DNA of 19,444 nucleotides, taken from positions 1 through 19,444 of the forward strand of contig CAKZIN010000075.1 of assembly GCA_936933955.1 (NCBI GenBank). Direction: 5' to 3'. Under the pieces are notes generated by a model that was given only the letters and a program-made list of their open reading frames with translations, searched no databases and was not told the origin of the DNA. Shown here piece after piece: positions 1 to 7,397 of the stretch; position 1 is the stretch's first letter; each line of letters opens with the position of its first letter. Both the position numbers and the translations under genes were made by a program. Origin of the DNA: an uncultured Sphingopyxis sp. Its GTDB lineage: Bacteria > Pseudomonadota > Alphaproteobacteria > Sphingomonadales > Sphingomonadaceae.

Positions 1-309
1 ATCGACCGCAACGGCGCGGTGGTGGCGAGCTTCCCGGCAACGCGTAGCGATCAGCTGATGCTGGTTACCGACCAGGCCAAGCTTATCCGCCTGCCGCTCG
101 AAAGCCTGCGAGTGATCGGTCGCGGCTCGGCCGGCGTGCGATTGTTCAACGTGGCGGACGGCGAACAGGTTGTCAGCGCCGCCCGGCTCGCCGACCGCGG
201 CGACGACGCTGAGGAGGCGCTGGAGGGCGGCGATCTGGTCGGCGCCAATGTGCCCGACCGCACCGCCGACGTGCCCGACATCGAGGCGCCCGGCAGCTCC
301 GAGGAGTGA
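1..309 (+). CDS. gyrA: DNA gyrase subunit A, C-terminal end (partial)
   Basis: This is the last 102 codons of a gene entering from the left edge, with the stop TGA at 307-309. The sequence contains the pattern DQLMLVTDQAKLIRLP, then a segment ending in GVRLFNVADGEQVVSAARL. Both match the final blade of the GyrA C-terminal beta-pinwheel, which wraps DNA during negative supercoiling. An acidic low-complexity tail (EEALEGGDL... to SSEE) follows, as is common in alphaproteobacterial GyrA. The catalytic tyrosine and the GyrA box lie outside the window. The ParC C-terminus is the main alternative, but the VADGEQVVSAARL ending is more typical of GyrA. The next gene starts inside this stop codon (GTGA). 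Confidence 0.9.
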   Translation: MDRNGAVVASFPATRSDQLMLVTDQAKLIRLPLESLRVIGRGSAGVRLFNVADGEQVVSAARLADRGDDAEEALEGGDLVGANVPDRTADVPDIEAPGSSEE

Positions 310-647
310 CCGACCGCCTCGCTTACAAGCTGCTGCGCCCGGCAGAGTGGGACGCGTTCACCGTCGCCCACTTCGCGGGCACGGCGGCGGATCTGGGGGA
401 TGGCTTCATCCACCTCTCCACCGCCGAGCAGCTGGAGGGGACGATCGCGCGACATTATGCCGACGCGGCCGAACTGATCGTGCTGACCGTCGATCTGGGC
501 GCGGTGACGGAGCTGCGCTGGGAGCCCTCGCGCGGGGGTGCGCTGTTCCCGCACCTCTATGCCCCGCTCCCGCGCGACGCGGTGGTGGCAGTGGAACGGC
601 GCTCGCTACAGCCAGCGCTTCCACGCGCTGAGGGCGAGGAAGCCTAG
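306..647 (+). CDS. DUF952 domain protein
   Basis: A 113-residue soluble protein starting with GTG at 306, which overlaps the gyrA stop as GTGA and suggests translational coupling. The motif GDGFIHLSTAEQ, a central LTVDLGAVTELRWEPS stretch and ALFPHLYAPLP are the conserved blocks of the DUF952 family, small proteins related in fold to ADP-ribosyltransferases but with no established reaction. There is no signal peptide or membrane segment. Its last 42 bases overlap the 3' end of the convergent corA gene, so the C-terminal tail (about residues 100-113) is read from DNA that also encodes the CorA C-terminus. Family assignment is firm. Function is unknown. Confidence 0.85.
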   Translation: MTDRLAYKLLRPAEWDAFTVAHFAGTAADLGDGFIHLSTAEQLEGTIARHYADAAELIVLTVDLGAVTELRWEPSRGGALFPHLYAPLPRDAVVAVERRSLQPALPRAEGEEA

Positions 648-1583
648 CGTCACGGCGGTGATCGCGCCGAGCACGATCAGGAAGCCCTGCTGGCTGTGCG
701 GCACGAAATCGATATCGAAGTTCATGCCGAACACACCCGCGATCGACCCGATGATCCCGAGCGCGACGGTGACGATGGTCAGCACGCGCAACAGCTCGTT
801 GGTGTCCTGTGCGACGCGGGTCGCGTAAATGTCGAAGCTCGCGACCACCGCATCGCGTCCGCGGGCAACTTCGTCCTCCAGCCGTTCGTAGAGCGCGTGA
901 AGATGTTCGAAGTGACGCGCCTCCGCGTCCTCGATCATCGGCGCGAAGTCGGCGCGGACCAGGCTGTGGATCACCCCGCGATGCCCTCCCAGCGCGCGGC
1001 GCAGCTTGGCGAGACGGCGGCGCAGCACCGACAGGCGGTGCAGCGGGTCGCCCTTCTCGCGCTTACGCAGGATCGAATCGTCGAGCTCGTCGACCTCGTC
1101 GTCGATACGCGCGATCTCCCGCTGGAAGTCGCCGAGATGCGCCATCATCACCGCCGCGGCGAGGCTCGACGCGGACAGCCGACCCTTGAGCGTCTCCCCC
1201 CGGTCGGTTTCGATGAAGCGATCGAATGCCTCCACCTGCGAATGACGCACGGTGACCAATGCGTCGGTGCCGCAGACGATGAAGCTGGTCAGCGCGCCCG
1301 CTTCGGTTCGCCGGTCGGGGCAGGCGGGGACGGTGAACCAGTAAAGGCCCTCCCCCATGCGGATCGTCGGGCCTTCGCCGCGAAGCTCCTCGATCGCCTC
1401 CTTGACCGCGTCGGGCAGTGGCAGGTCGTCAGTGAAGTCGTCGGCGCAACCATCGACCCACAGCAGCTGCGCATCGCCGAGGCCTTCGAAGGCAGTCGCG
1501 TTGAGCTCCACCGCCTGATCGCGCCCCTCCGCATCGTAGAGCGTCGCGCGGATGCCACACTCCTCTGCCGCCGCCTCAGCCAC
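606..1583 (-). CDS. corA: CorA family magnesium/cobalt transport protein
   Basis: A 325-residue protein starting with GTG at 1583, with an AAGG ribosome site nine bases upstream. The N-terminal two thirds are the soluble cytoplasmic domain ending in a long charged helical region (roughly residues 150-260). Two transmembrane helices follow, about 265-285 and 300-320. Between them, at the end of helix 1, is the signature GMN (residues 286-288), the selectivity motif of CorA Mg2+ channels. The ZntB zinc branch has a divergent motif, so CorA is favoured. The protein should form a pentamer in the inner membrane. The start overlaps the stop of the upstream YhhN-like gene by eight bases, so the two form an operon. 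The 3' end overlaps the DUF952 gene on the other strand. Confidence 0.88.
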   Translation of the reverse strand: MAEAAAEECGIRATLYDAEGRDQAVELNATAFEGLGDAQLLWVDGCADDFTDDLPLPDAVKEAIEELRGEGPTIRMGEGLYWFTVPACPDRRTEAGALTSFIVCGTDALVTVRHSQVEAFDRFIETDRGETLKGRLSASSLAAAVMMAHLGDFQREIARIDDEVDELDDSILRKREKGDPLHRLSVLRRRLAKLRRALGGHRGVIHSLVRADFAPMIEDAEARHFEHLHALYERLEDEVARGRDAVVASFDIYATRVAQDTNELLRVLTIVTVALGIIGSIAGVFGMNFDIDFVPHSQQGFLIVLGAITAVTLGFLALSAWKRWL

Positions 1584-2214
1584 GCGGAGTCACCTTCGCG
1601 TGCACCACGCCCCAGGCGATCAGCGCCTGCGCTGCGAAATAAGCGCCCCAGACAAGCACGCTCCCCGTTCCGGGCGCGATGTGCCCCGCCATGCGCGCGA
1701 ACAGGATGAGGTCGCTGATGACGAACAGTACCGCGCCCACCCCCACGCGATAGCGCGGAAAGGCGCTGGCCCACGCCGCCGCCGCCATCGCCGCGACCAG
1801 CGAGGCGTAAGCGACCGCCTGCCAGCCGCCCTCCTCTGCCCGGACGAGCGACCAGGCGATGATTGCGCTCGCGGGGATCAGCGTCACCGCCAGCGCGCGC
1901 TGCGATCCGCTGAGGCGCGGGCGGCGATGGCGCAGGTAGAGGAGGATGGCGACGATGTGCCCCGCGGAAAAGGCCGCTGCCCCCGCGCCAACGCTCACCG
2001 CGTCGAGCAGCACGTCGCCGAGCGCGCCCAGCGCCAGCACCAGCGCAATGCTGCGCCCGATCGCGTCACGCCGCGTCCGCCACGCCCACAGCGCGAGCAG
2101 CGCGACGCCCGCGCCCTTCCAGGCGATGACAGCGGGGCCCGCAATCCCTAGGGACGGAGCGAAGAGGTAGCTGGCACCGGCAAGGATGGCGGCGGCGAAC
2201 AGGGCTGGATGCAC
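1576..2214 (-). CDS. YhhN/lysoplasmalogenase-like membrane protein
   Basis: About 212 residues, almost entirely hydrophobic, with some seven or eight predicted membrane helices. The segments GALGDVLLD, VGVGAVLFVISDLILFAR and a closing YFAAQALIAWG resemble the conserved acidic-in-membrane motifs of the YhhN (TMEM86) family, whose characterised members hydrolyse lysoplasmalogen. The substrate here is not known. The start was placed at GTG 2214 (VHPALFAAA), which gives the usual family length. An ATG at 2280 would add a non-hydrophobic extension and run over the trmFO start, so it is less likely. The gene lies head-to-head with trmFO (56 bp gap) and overlaps corA downstream. Confidence 0.75.
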   Translation of the reverse strand: MHPALFAAAILAGASYLFAPSLGIAGPAVIAWKGAGVALLALWAWRTRRDAIGRSIALVLALGALGDVLLDAVSVGAGAAAFSAGHIVAILLYLRHRRPRLSGSQRALAVTLIPASAIIAWSLVRAEEGGWQAVAYASLVAAMAAAAWASAFPRYRVGVGAVLFVISDLILFARMAGHIAPGTGSVLVWGAYFAAQALIAWGVVHAKVTPRG

Positions 2215-2270
2215 GACTTCCCCCGGAGGCGCGCCGCGACCGGCACCGCATCGAAGTTCGAGGGATATTG

Positions 2271-3605
2271 ATGAAAGCATATGATGTCCACGTCATCGGC
2301 GGCGGGCTCGCCGGGAGCGAAGCGGCGTGGCAGCTCGCTGAGGCGGGACTGCGCGTGCGTCTCTCCGAAATGCGCGGCGGTGGCGACAGCACCGCGGCGC
2401 ATCAGGGCGACGGCCTGGCGGAGATGGTGTGCTCCAACAGCTTCCGCTCCGACGATGCGGAGGCGAACGCGGTCGGCCTCCTCCACCGAGAGATGCGCGA
2501 GCTGGGCTCGTTGATCATGGCTTGCGCCGATGCGACCAAGGTCCCGGCCGGCTCCGCGCTCGCGGTCGACCGCGAAGGTTTCTCGGCACGCGTCACCGAA
2601 GCGCTGGAGCAGCACGCCAATGTGGAGATCGTGCGCGAACGCATCGATTCGCTGCCGAGCGACGGGGCGACGATCATCGCCACCGGCCCGCTCACTGCGC
2701 CCGGCCTCGCCGAGGCGATCGCGCGTGCCACCGGCGAAGGCTCGCTCGCCTTTTTCGATGCGATCGCGCCGATCGTTCACCGCGACAGCATCGACATGGA
2801 CGTCGCGTGGATGGCCAGCCGCTGGGACAAGGCCGGGCCGATCGGCGACGGCAAGGACTATATCAACTGCCCGATGGACAAGGAGCAGTATCTCGCCTTC
2901 GTCCAGGGCCTGCTCGACGGCGAAAAGACCGAATTTCGCGAGTGGGAGACGACCACGCCCTATTTCGAAGGCTGCATGCCGATCGAGGTGATGGCCGCGC
3001 GTGGGGTGCAGACGCTGCGGCACGGGCCGATGAAGCCGTTCGGTCTCGACAATCCGCGCACCGGCCGCTGGCCCTACGCGGTCGTGCAGCTGCGCCAGGA
3101 TAATGCGCTGGGCACGCTGTGGAACATGGTCGGGTTCCAGACCAAGCTCAGGCACGCGGAGCAGGTGCGCCTGTTCCGTACCATTCCGGGGCTCGAGAAG
3201 GCGGAATTCGCGCGGCTGGGTGGGCTGCACCGCAACAGCTTCATCAAGTCGCCGGTGCTGCTCGATGAAACGCTGCGGCTAAAGTCGATGCCGCACATTC
3301 GCTTCGCCGGGCAGATCACCGGCTGCGAGGGCTATGTCGAAAGTGCGGCGATCGGCCTCGCCGTCGCGCGCTATTGGGCGGCGGAGCTGCGCGGCGACAC
3401 GCCCCGCCCCCTGCCCGCTGAAACTGCGCTCGGGGCGCTCGCCGGGCACATCACCGGCGGCGCCGACAGTGCGACCTACCAGCCGATGAACGTCAATTTC
3501 GGATTGTTCCCCCCGCTCGCCGAGGACCTGCGCAAGGCCGACCGCAAGCGCGGCTATTCCGAGCGCGCGCGGACCAGCCTCGCCCAGTGGATGGCGGCGG
3601 CCTAG
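2271..3605 (+). CDS. trmFO: Methylenetetrahydrofolate--tRNA-(uracil-5-)-methyltransferase TrmFO
   Basis: A 444-residue FAD protein that makes 5-methyluridine at position 54 of tRNA using methylenetetrahydrofolate. The start is ATG 2271, preceded by GAGGGA. A TTG at 2268 is a worse choice because it falls too close to that site. The FAD-binding GGGLAG is at residues 11-15 of the N-terminal Rossmann fold. CSNSFR (Cys54) and FEGCMPIEV (Cys235) carry the two conserved cysteines of the family, and GQITGCEGYVES near residue 350 is the C-terminal FAD motif. Length and motif order match full-length TrmFO, not GidA/MnmG, which is much longer. It is a single gene, divergent from the YhhN-like gene, with its stop overlapping the convergent EF-hand gene. 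Confidence 0.95.
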   Translation: MKAYDVHVIGGGLAGSEAAWQLAEAGLRVRLSEMRGGGDSTAAHQGDGLAEMVCSNSFRSDDAEANAVGLLHREMRELGSLIMACADATKVPAGSALAVDREGFSARVTEALEQHANVEIVRERIDSLPSDGATIIATGPLTAPGLAEAIARATGEGSLAFFDAIAPIVHRDSIDMDVAWMASRWDKAGPIGDGKDYINCPMDKEQYLAFVQGLLDGEKTEFREWETTTPYFEGCMPIEVMAARGVQTLRHGPMKPFGLDNPRTGRWPYAVVQLRQDNALGTLWNMVGFQTKLRHAEQVRLFRTIPGLEKAEFARLGGLHRNSFIKSPVLLDETLRLKSMPHIRFAGQITGCEGYVESAAIGLAVARYWAAELRGDTPRPLPAETALGALAGHITGGADSATYQPMNVNFGLFPPLAEDLRKADRKRGYSERARTSLAQWMAAA

Positions 3606-4093
3606 TCGTCGTCGGCCGGGCAGCGACAGCGCGGCGCCGCGGCGCGCGGCTTGGGCGCGGTGCGCGCGAACTCGGCGGGCGTGACGATGCCGGAACGGTC
3701 GCGGTCGGCCTGCGCAAAGCGGTCGCTGGTCCGCACCGCCCACTCCTCGAAGCTCAGCAGATTGTCGCCATCCTTGTCGAGCCTGCGAAACGCGCTGCTG
3801 CGCGTCGAAAGCATCTCCACCCGCGTGATCCCGCCGTCGCGGTTGCGGTCGTAGCGCTGAAAGCGCCTTTGCTCGCGCGATAGCGGGTTCGCACGCGGCA
3901 GGCCGGGCGGGAGCGCTCCGACCGCGCCCTCCTCTCCTTCGGGCAGGTCGAGCGGGTCGGGCGCCGATGGGACGGGGGGCGCCGCCGCCGCGAGTTTCAG
4001 CGCGGGCTGCGGCGGTTTGGACATTGCACTCCAGATAAAGAAGCCGCCGAGCAGCAACATCGTCGCCGCCAGCGCGCCGATCAACAAGCGCAT
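3602..4093 (-). CDS. Membrane-anchored EF-hand calcium-binding protein
   Basis: A 163-residue protein starting with ATG 4093 behind a purine-rich GAAGGGGG site. Residues 3-22 form one hydrophobic N-terminal anchor or uncleaved signal, followed by a Pro/Ala-rich linker (about 28-70). Three canonical 12-residue EF-hand loops follow: DRNRDGGITRVE (82-93), DKDGDNLLSFEE (106-117) and DRDRSGIVTPAE (130-141). All have acidic or oxygen ligands at positions 1, 3, 5 and 12. The tail carries a CRC pair and ends DDD. The predicted place is the periplasmic face of the inner membrane, with a Ca2+ sensing or buffering role. The partner is unknown. It is probably cotranscribed with the synthase-like gene 31 bp upstream. 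Confidence 0.8.
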   Translation of the reverse strand: MRLLIGALAATMLLLGGFFIWSAMSKPPQPALKLAAAAPPVPSAPDPLDLPEGEEGAVGALPPGLPRANPLSREQRRFQRYDRNRDGGITRVEMLSTRSSAFRRLDKDGDNLLSFEEWAVRTSDRFAQADRDRSGIVTPAEFARTAPKPRAAAPRCRCPADDD

Positions 4094-4124
4094 GTATCGC
4101 CCCCTTCGCTGCCCTGGTCGCGTG

Positions 4125-4721
4125 CTAGCGCCCGAAGAGCCCCACCCGCAAGCTCAGCCACTGATCGCGCAACGGCGCCACCCTCCCCCGCCGCGCCGCG
4201 AGGTCCGCCGCCTGCACCGCCATCACGCGCAGCGGCCGCGGCAGCGCCCTCGATCGTTCAGCGGGTGCGAGCGCTGCGGATCGCGGTGGTGGCTCGCGTC
4301 GCTCGATGGCATCCGCGACCTCACCCCACAGCGCCCCCGCTCCCGCCGATGACGGCGCCCCGAGCAGCATGCTCGCGATGGCGAAAACCCCCTCCCCCCG
4401 TGCGACCGGGTCATCGTGGCTGAGTGCCCACTCCACCATCCGGCCTCTCAACTCTGCGGACAGATGCGGGGCAATCTCCTCCGCAAAGCCGCGCAGGGCT
4501 GGGTCGGGGGGCGTGTCGCCGTGCTCGATCTGCTCGATCTGGTCCGCCCACCAGCGCAACCGGATCGCGCGCAACGTCGGCTCGCGGCAGCCCAGCCGCG
4601 CGCTGGCCAGAGCACGGTCCAGGGTGGCGAGCGCTCCCACCGCCGACCGCATCTCCGAGGGCACGAGCGGGAGGACCAAAGCGGCGTCGAGATGAAACAG
4701 CTGCGGGCGATCGGGGATCAT
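4125..4721 (-). CDS. Shortened squalene/phytoene synthase-like protein
   Basis: A 198-residue soluble protein. ATG 4721 was chosen because GGAG lies six bases upstream; a longer frame exists but lacks support. The segment around residues 46-66 (REPTLRAIRLRWWADQIEQI) matches the conserved helix of the squalene/phytoene synthase (NDUFAF6-like) superfamily. The flanking helical pattern also fits, for example EMRSAVGALATLDRALA at 23-39. Enzymes of this superfamily are about 270-350 residues long and carry two aspartate-rich (DxxxD) metal-binding motifs. Neither is visible here and the C-terminal third is missing. A catalytic role in isoprenoid synthesis is therefore doubtful. A structural or assembly-factor role, as for NDUFAF6, is a possible alternative. 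It is transcribed with the EF-hand gene. Confidence 0.6.
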   Translation of the reverse strand: MIPDRPQLFHLDAALVLPLVPSEMRSAVGALATLDRALASARLGCREPTLRAIRLRWWADQIEQIEHGDTPPDPALRGFAEEIAPHLSAELRGRMVEWALSHDDPVARGEGVFAIASMLLGAPSSAGAGALWGEVADAIERREPPPRSAALAPAERSRALPRPLRVMAVQAADLAARRGRVAPLRDQWLSLRVGLFGR

Positions 4722-4830
4722 GGTGAACTCCGCGCTAACCATATTGCGGAACGCCGCGCCAACCGCGTTGCTTGCATGGGGCCTGATGGGATGCGTGCAT
4801 GGCGCGCGCTTCGCACGATTGGGGCACGCA
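4722..4830. other. Divergent intergenic region before the tad-type genes
   Basis: A 109 bp gap between the synthase-like gene (leftward) and the TadG-like gene (rightward) that should hold both promoters. No convincing -35/-10 pair stands out on either strand. A GGAAC at 4748-4752 followed by CGTT at 4766-4769 resembles a stress-sigma promoter, but the 13-base spacer is too short. No terminator-like hairpin is visible. Confidence 0.4.
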
Positions 4831-6768
4831 ATGAAGCGGCAAGGGGTCTTGACCAGACTGATCGCGGACCGGCGCGGCAACATCATGTACATGGTGGCCG
4901 CGATGCTGGTCCCGATCCTCATTACGATCGGCGCCGGCGTCGATATGAGTCAAGCCTACATGGCAAAGATGCGCTTGCAGCAGGCCTGCGATGCCGGCGT
5001 GCTCGCCGCACGCCGGGCGATGGAAGGTGCCGACTACACCACCGCGAACAAAGCGCAGGCGAGCGCGATGTTCTCGTTCAACTACCCGAGTGGCATCTAC
5101 GGCAGCCGCGATGTCGTTTTCGATTCCACCCGGCCGCGCACCAACGTCGTCACCGGCACCGCCAGCGCCACCTTGCCGACGTTGGTAATGCGCGCCTTCG
5201 GACGTGAGACGATCGCCTTGTCGGTCAGCTGCGCGGCACGGTTGGAGATGCCCAACACCGACGTGGTCATGGTGCTCGACGTGACCGGGTCGATGGAGGA
5301 CAATATCGCCACCACCGGCACCAGCAGCACTACGGAGACAAAGCTCGCCGCGCTGAAGCGAGAGGCGATTTCCTTCTACAACACGCTGTCTGCGGCAATG
5401 CCGGCAACGGCGCGCTTGCGTGTGGGCGTCGTCCCCTATTCCTCGACCGTCAACATCGGTTCGGCGATCAATAGCCTCAACAGCTCGTATATTGCCGACA
5501 CGGCTGAAATCCCATCCCGGGTCGTCACATGGGTCGAGCTGCCGGGCGGAACGACGACCGTCACTCCAGAGTCGGTTGCGCCGTGGTCGAGCTACAGCTG
5601 GACGGGTGCGCAGCTCAACAATGTAACGAGCTCGTCGAACTGCCCGACCACGACCACGTCGGAAATCAGCGCCAACGGGCCCGATCAGCCACCGTCGGTC
5701 ACGTACACCGACCCCAACAGCACCGACCGGCAGTTCACGACCGAAGTCGATAGGCCGAAGCTGGAGAACCAGTACAGCTACCGCTGGTATAATAGCGCGT
5801 GTCGCCAGCGCGTACGATCGCGAACCTATGTCGAGGAAACGACGACGGTCAAAACGCTTCGTTATTCGTACAGACACCGTATGGTCGAATACGACGTGAG
5901 CGGCCTGAAAACCGGGGGCACGTTGCAGCTGCCGATCGGCTTCAAGGGGGAGATGCTGACCGGGAGCTGGAACGGTTGTCTGCGGGAACGGCAGACCACC
6001 GCCTTCGCGGCCAGCGCCACTCCGCCTGCAACGGCGCTGGATCTCGATATCGATCGTGTGCCCGACAGCGACGCGAGCCGCTGGCGCGTGTCGATACCGG
6101 CCTTTACCTTTCCAAGCGCGGTCAGCGGCTCGGGGAGTTCGTCCACCCCGGCTTACAACCAGAATTCGATCGAGCCGAACGATTACGTCACGCCGACGAA
6201 CTTCAACAACTATGCCGCGCCGAGCTTTATTGCGGCTGGCACGGCTGCGTGCCCGACGGCTGTGTTTCCGTTGGCAACCACGACCAGCACGGCCTTCTCC
6301 AATTACATTGGTTCGTTGACTGCGGTCGGAGGCACCTATCACGACGCGGGTATGGTCTGGGGGGCGAGGATGATTTCGCCGACCGGCATTTGGGCCGCGT
6401 CCAATGCGCCGCCGCCCGGTTCCAACGGCGTCAGCCGCCACATCCTGTTCATGACCGACGGCCAGATGGCACCGTCCACCCGTGCACTCAGCCAACAGGG
6501 GGTGGAAGCGCTGGAAAAGCGTGTGCTCGGCAGCGCCGATTCCAGCGAACTGACGGCGCGCCATAATGCACGGCTGCTCGCGCTGTGCGACGCGGCCAAG
6601 TCGCGCAACATCACCATCTGGTTCGTGAGCTTCGGTGAATCGCTCGATACGACGATGAAAAGTTGCGCGAGCGGCGACAGGAGCTTCCAGGCGAGCAATT
6701 CGGCCACGCTTCGCACGCAGTTCCAATCGATCGCGACGCAGATCGCCCGCCTGAGGTTGTCCGAATGA
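4831..6768 (+). CDS. TadG-like pilus protein with von Willebrand A domain
   Basis: A 645-residue protein starting with ATG 4831. An in-frame upstream ATG at 4720 would add 37 residues that look like read-through of the promoter region. The N-terminus (RRGNIMYMVAAMLVPIL, residues 14-30) is the TadE/TadG membrane anchor, and the DMSQAYMAKMRLQQACDAG stretch after it is typical of TadG. A von Willebrand A domain begins at VVMVLDVTGSMED; Asp150-x-Thr-x-Ser154 is a MIDAS-type metal site. Its second half resumes at HILFMTDGQ (from residue 537). About 380 residues lie between these points, including a Ser/Thr-rich and then Arg/Tyr-rich stretch with four cysteines. The likely site is the periplasm or cell surface, as a minor pilus component. 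Its stop overlaps the next gene (ATGA). Confidence 0.85.
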   Translation: MKRQGVLTRLIADRRGNIMYMVAAMLVPILITIGAGVDMSQAYMAKMRLQQACDAGVLAARRAMEGADYTTANKAQASAMFSFNYPSGIYGSRDVVFDSTRPRTNVVTGTASATLPTLVMRAFGRETIALSVSCAARLEMPNTDVVMVLDVTGSMEDNIATTGTSSTTETKLAALKREAISFYNTLSAAMPATARLRVGVVPYSSTVNIGSAINSLNSSYIADTAEIPSRVVTWVELPGGTTTVTPESVAPWSSYSWTGAQLNNVTSSSNCPTTTTSEISANGPDQPPSVTYTDPNSTDRQFTTEVDRPKLENQYSYRWYNSACRQRVRSRTYVEETTTVKTLRYSYRHRMVEYDVSGLKTGGTLQLPIGFKGEMLTGSWNGCLRERQTTAFAASATPPATALDLDIDRVPDSDASRWRVSIPAFTFPSAVSGSGSSSTPAYNQNSIEPNDYVTPTNFNNYAAPSFIAAGTAACPTAVFPLATTTSTAFSNYIGSLTAVGGTYHDAGMVWGARMISPTGIWAASNAPPPGSNGVSRHILFMTDGQMAPSTRALSQQGVEALEKRVLGSADSSELTARHNARLLALCDAAKSRNITIWFVSFGESLDTTMKSCASGDRSFQASNSATLRTQFQSIATQIARLRLSE

Positions 6769-7397
6769 TCGCCCCCGCTCCGCCAGCGGAACGCTCCGCC
6801 ACGCGCCCTCCTGAAAGCGCATCTCGCTGGAAGCGCCTGCGTCGCGACGCGCGTGGTGCCTACTTGATCGAGATGGCGTTCGTCCTGCCGATCTTTCTGA
6901 TGATCGCGACCGGAGTCTTCGACCTCGCCTTCCAGGCTTATCTACGTGGCACACTCATCGGTGCGGTTCAGGCGGCGGGGCGACTGGCGACGATCGAAGG
7001 AGCGGATACGAGCGCTATCGACGCTCGAGTGACCTCTGAAGTCGGCACGGTGGCGAGGTTCGCGAATTTCCGTTTTCAACGCGAAAACTTCGACCGGTTC
7101 GCCGACATCCGACGCGCGGAAGACTTCACGGACAGCAACAGCAACGGCGTCCGTGATGCGGGCGAATGCTTCGTGGACGTCAACGGCAATCGCACCTGGG
7201 ACCTCAATCGTGCGGCGGCCGGAAACGGCAACGGCGAAGATGTCGTCCTCTACACGGTCACCGCGACCTACAACGGGCTGTTTCCCCTGTGGCGCTTTCT
7301 TGCGCGCAATCAGCAGCAGGAGATCAAGGTGCAGACGGTGCTGCGTAACCAGCCTTACGCCAACCAGTCGACGACGGAGGTGACCGTATGCACCTAA
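6765..7397 (+). CDS. TadE-like pseudopilin with calcium-loop-like repeats
   Basis: A 210-residue protein starting with ATG 6765 inside the stop of the TadG-like gene (ATGA). A basic leader ends in RDARGAYLIEMAF. Cleavage after Gly31 would leave Glu at position 5 of the mature protein, the classic type IV prepilin signature, and residues 32-55 form the hydrophobic N-terminal helix. At about 123-146 there are two Asp/Asn/Gly-rich loops (DSNSNGVRDAGE and DVNGNRTWD), patterned like dockerin or thrombospondin-3 calcium loops. Such inserts recur in TadE-like proteins of sphingomonads (from memory). It is predicted to be processed by a prepilin peptidase encoded elsewhere. A frame open further upstream (from 6663) belongs to read-through and was not used. 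Confidence 0.85.
   Translation: MIAPAPPAERSATRPPESASRWKRLRRDARGAYLIEMAFVLPIFLMIATGVFDLAFQAYLRGTLIGAVQAAGRLATIEGADTSAIDARVTSEVGTVARFANFRFQRENFDRFADIRRAEDFTDSNSNGVRDAGECFVDVNGNRTWDLNRAAAGNGNGEDVVLYTVTATYNGLFPLWRFLARNQQQEIKVQTVLRNQPYANQSTTEVTVCT
7376..7380 (+). promoter_or_regulatory. Strong ribosome binding site for the third tad-type gene
   Basis: GGAGG, seven bases before the ATG at 7388, lies inside the coding sequence of the preceding TadE-like gene. It fixes the start of the third gene and shows that it can be translated independently despite the ten-base overlap. Confidence 0.75.

Noticed and set aside
696..1709. A 337-codon plus-strand frame across corA.
   Set aside because: It is an antisense shadow of corA, which has the GMN motif and proper helices.
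2215..2280. ATG 2280 as the start of the YhhN-like gene.
   Set aside because: It would run across the trmFO start and add a charged non-membrane leader; GTG 2214 gives the usual family length.
4748..4769. GGAAC...CGTT upstream of the tad-type genes as a second EcfG promoter.
   Set aside because: The spacer is only 13 bases, while the known spacing is 16-17.
4735..6954. A 739-codon open frame on the minus strand opposite the TadG-like gene.
   Set aside because: Its product is arginine/histidine-rich with no recognisable motif, while the plus strand carries clear TadG, A-domain and TadE motifs. Long antisense frames are common in GC-rich DNA.
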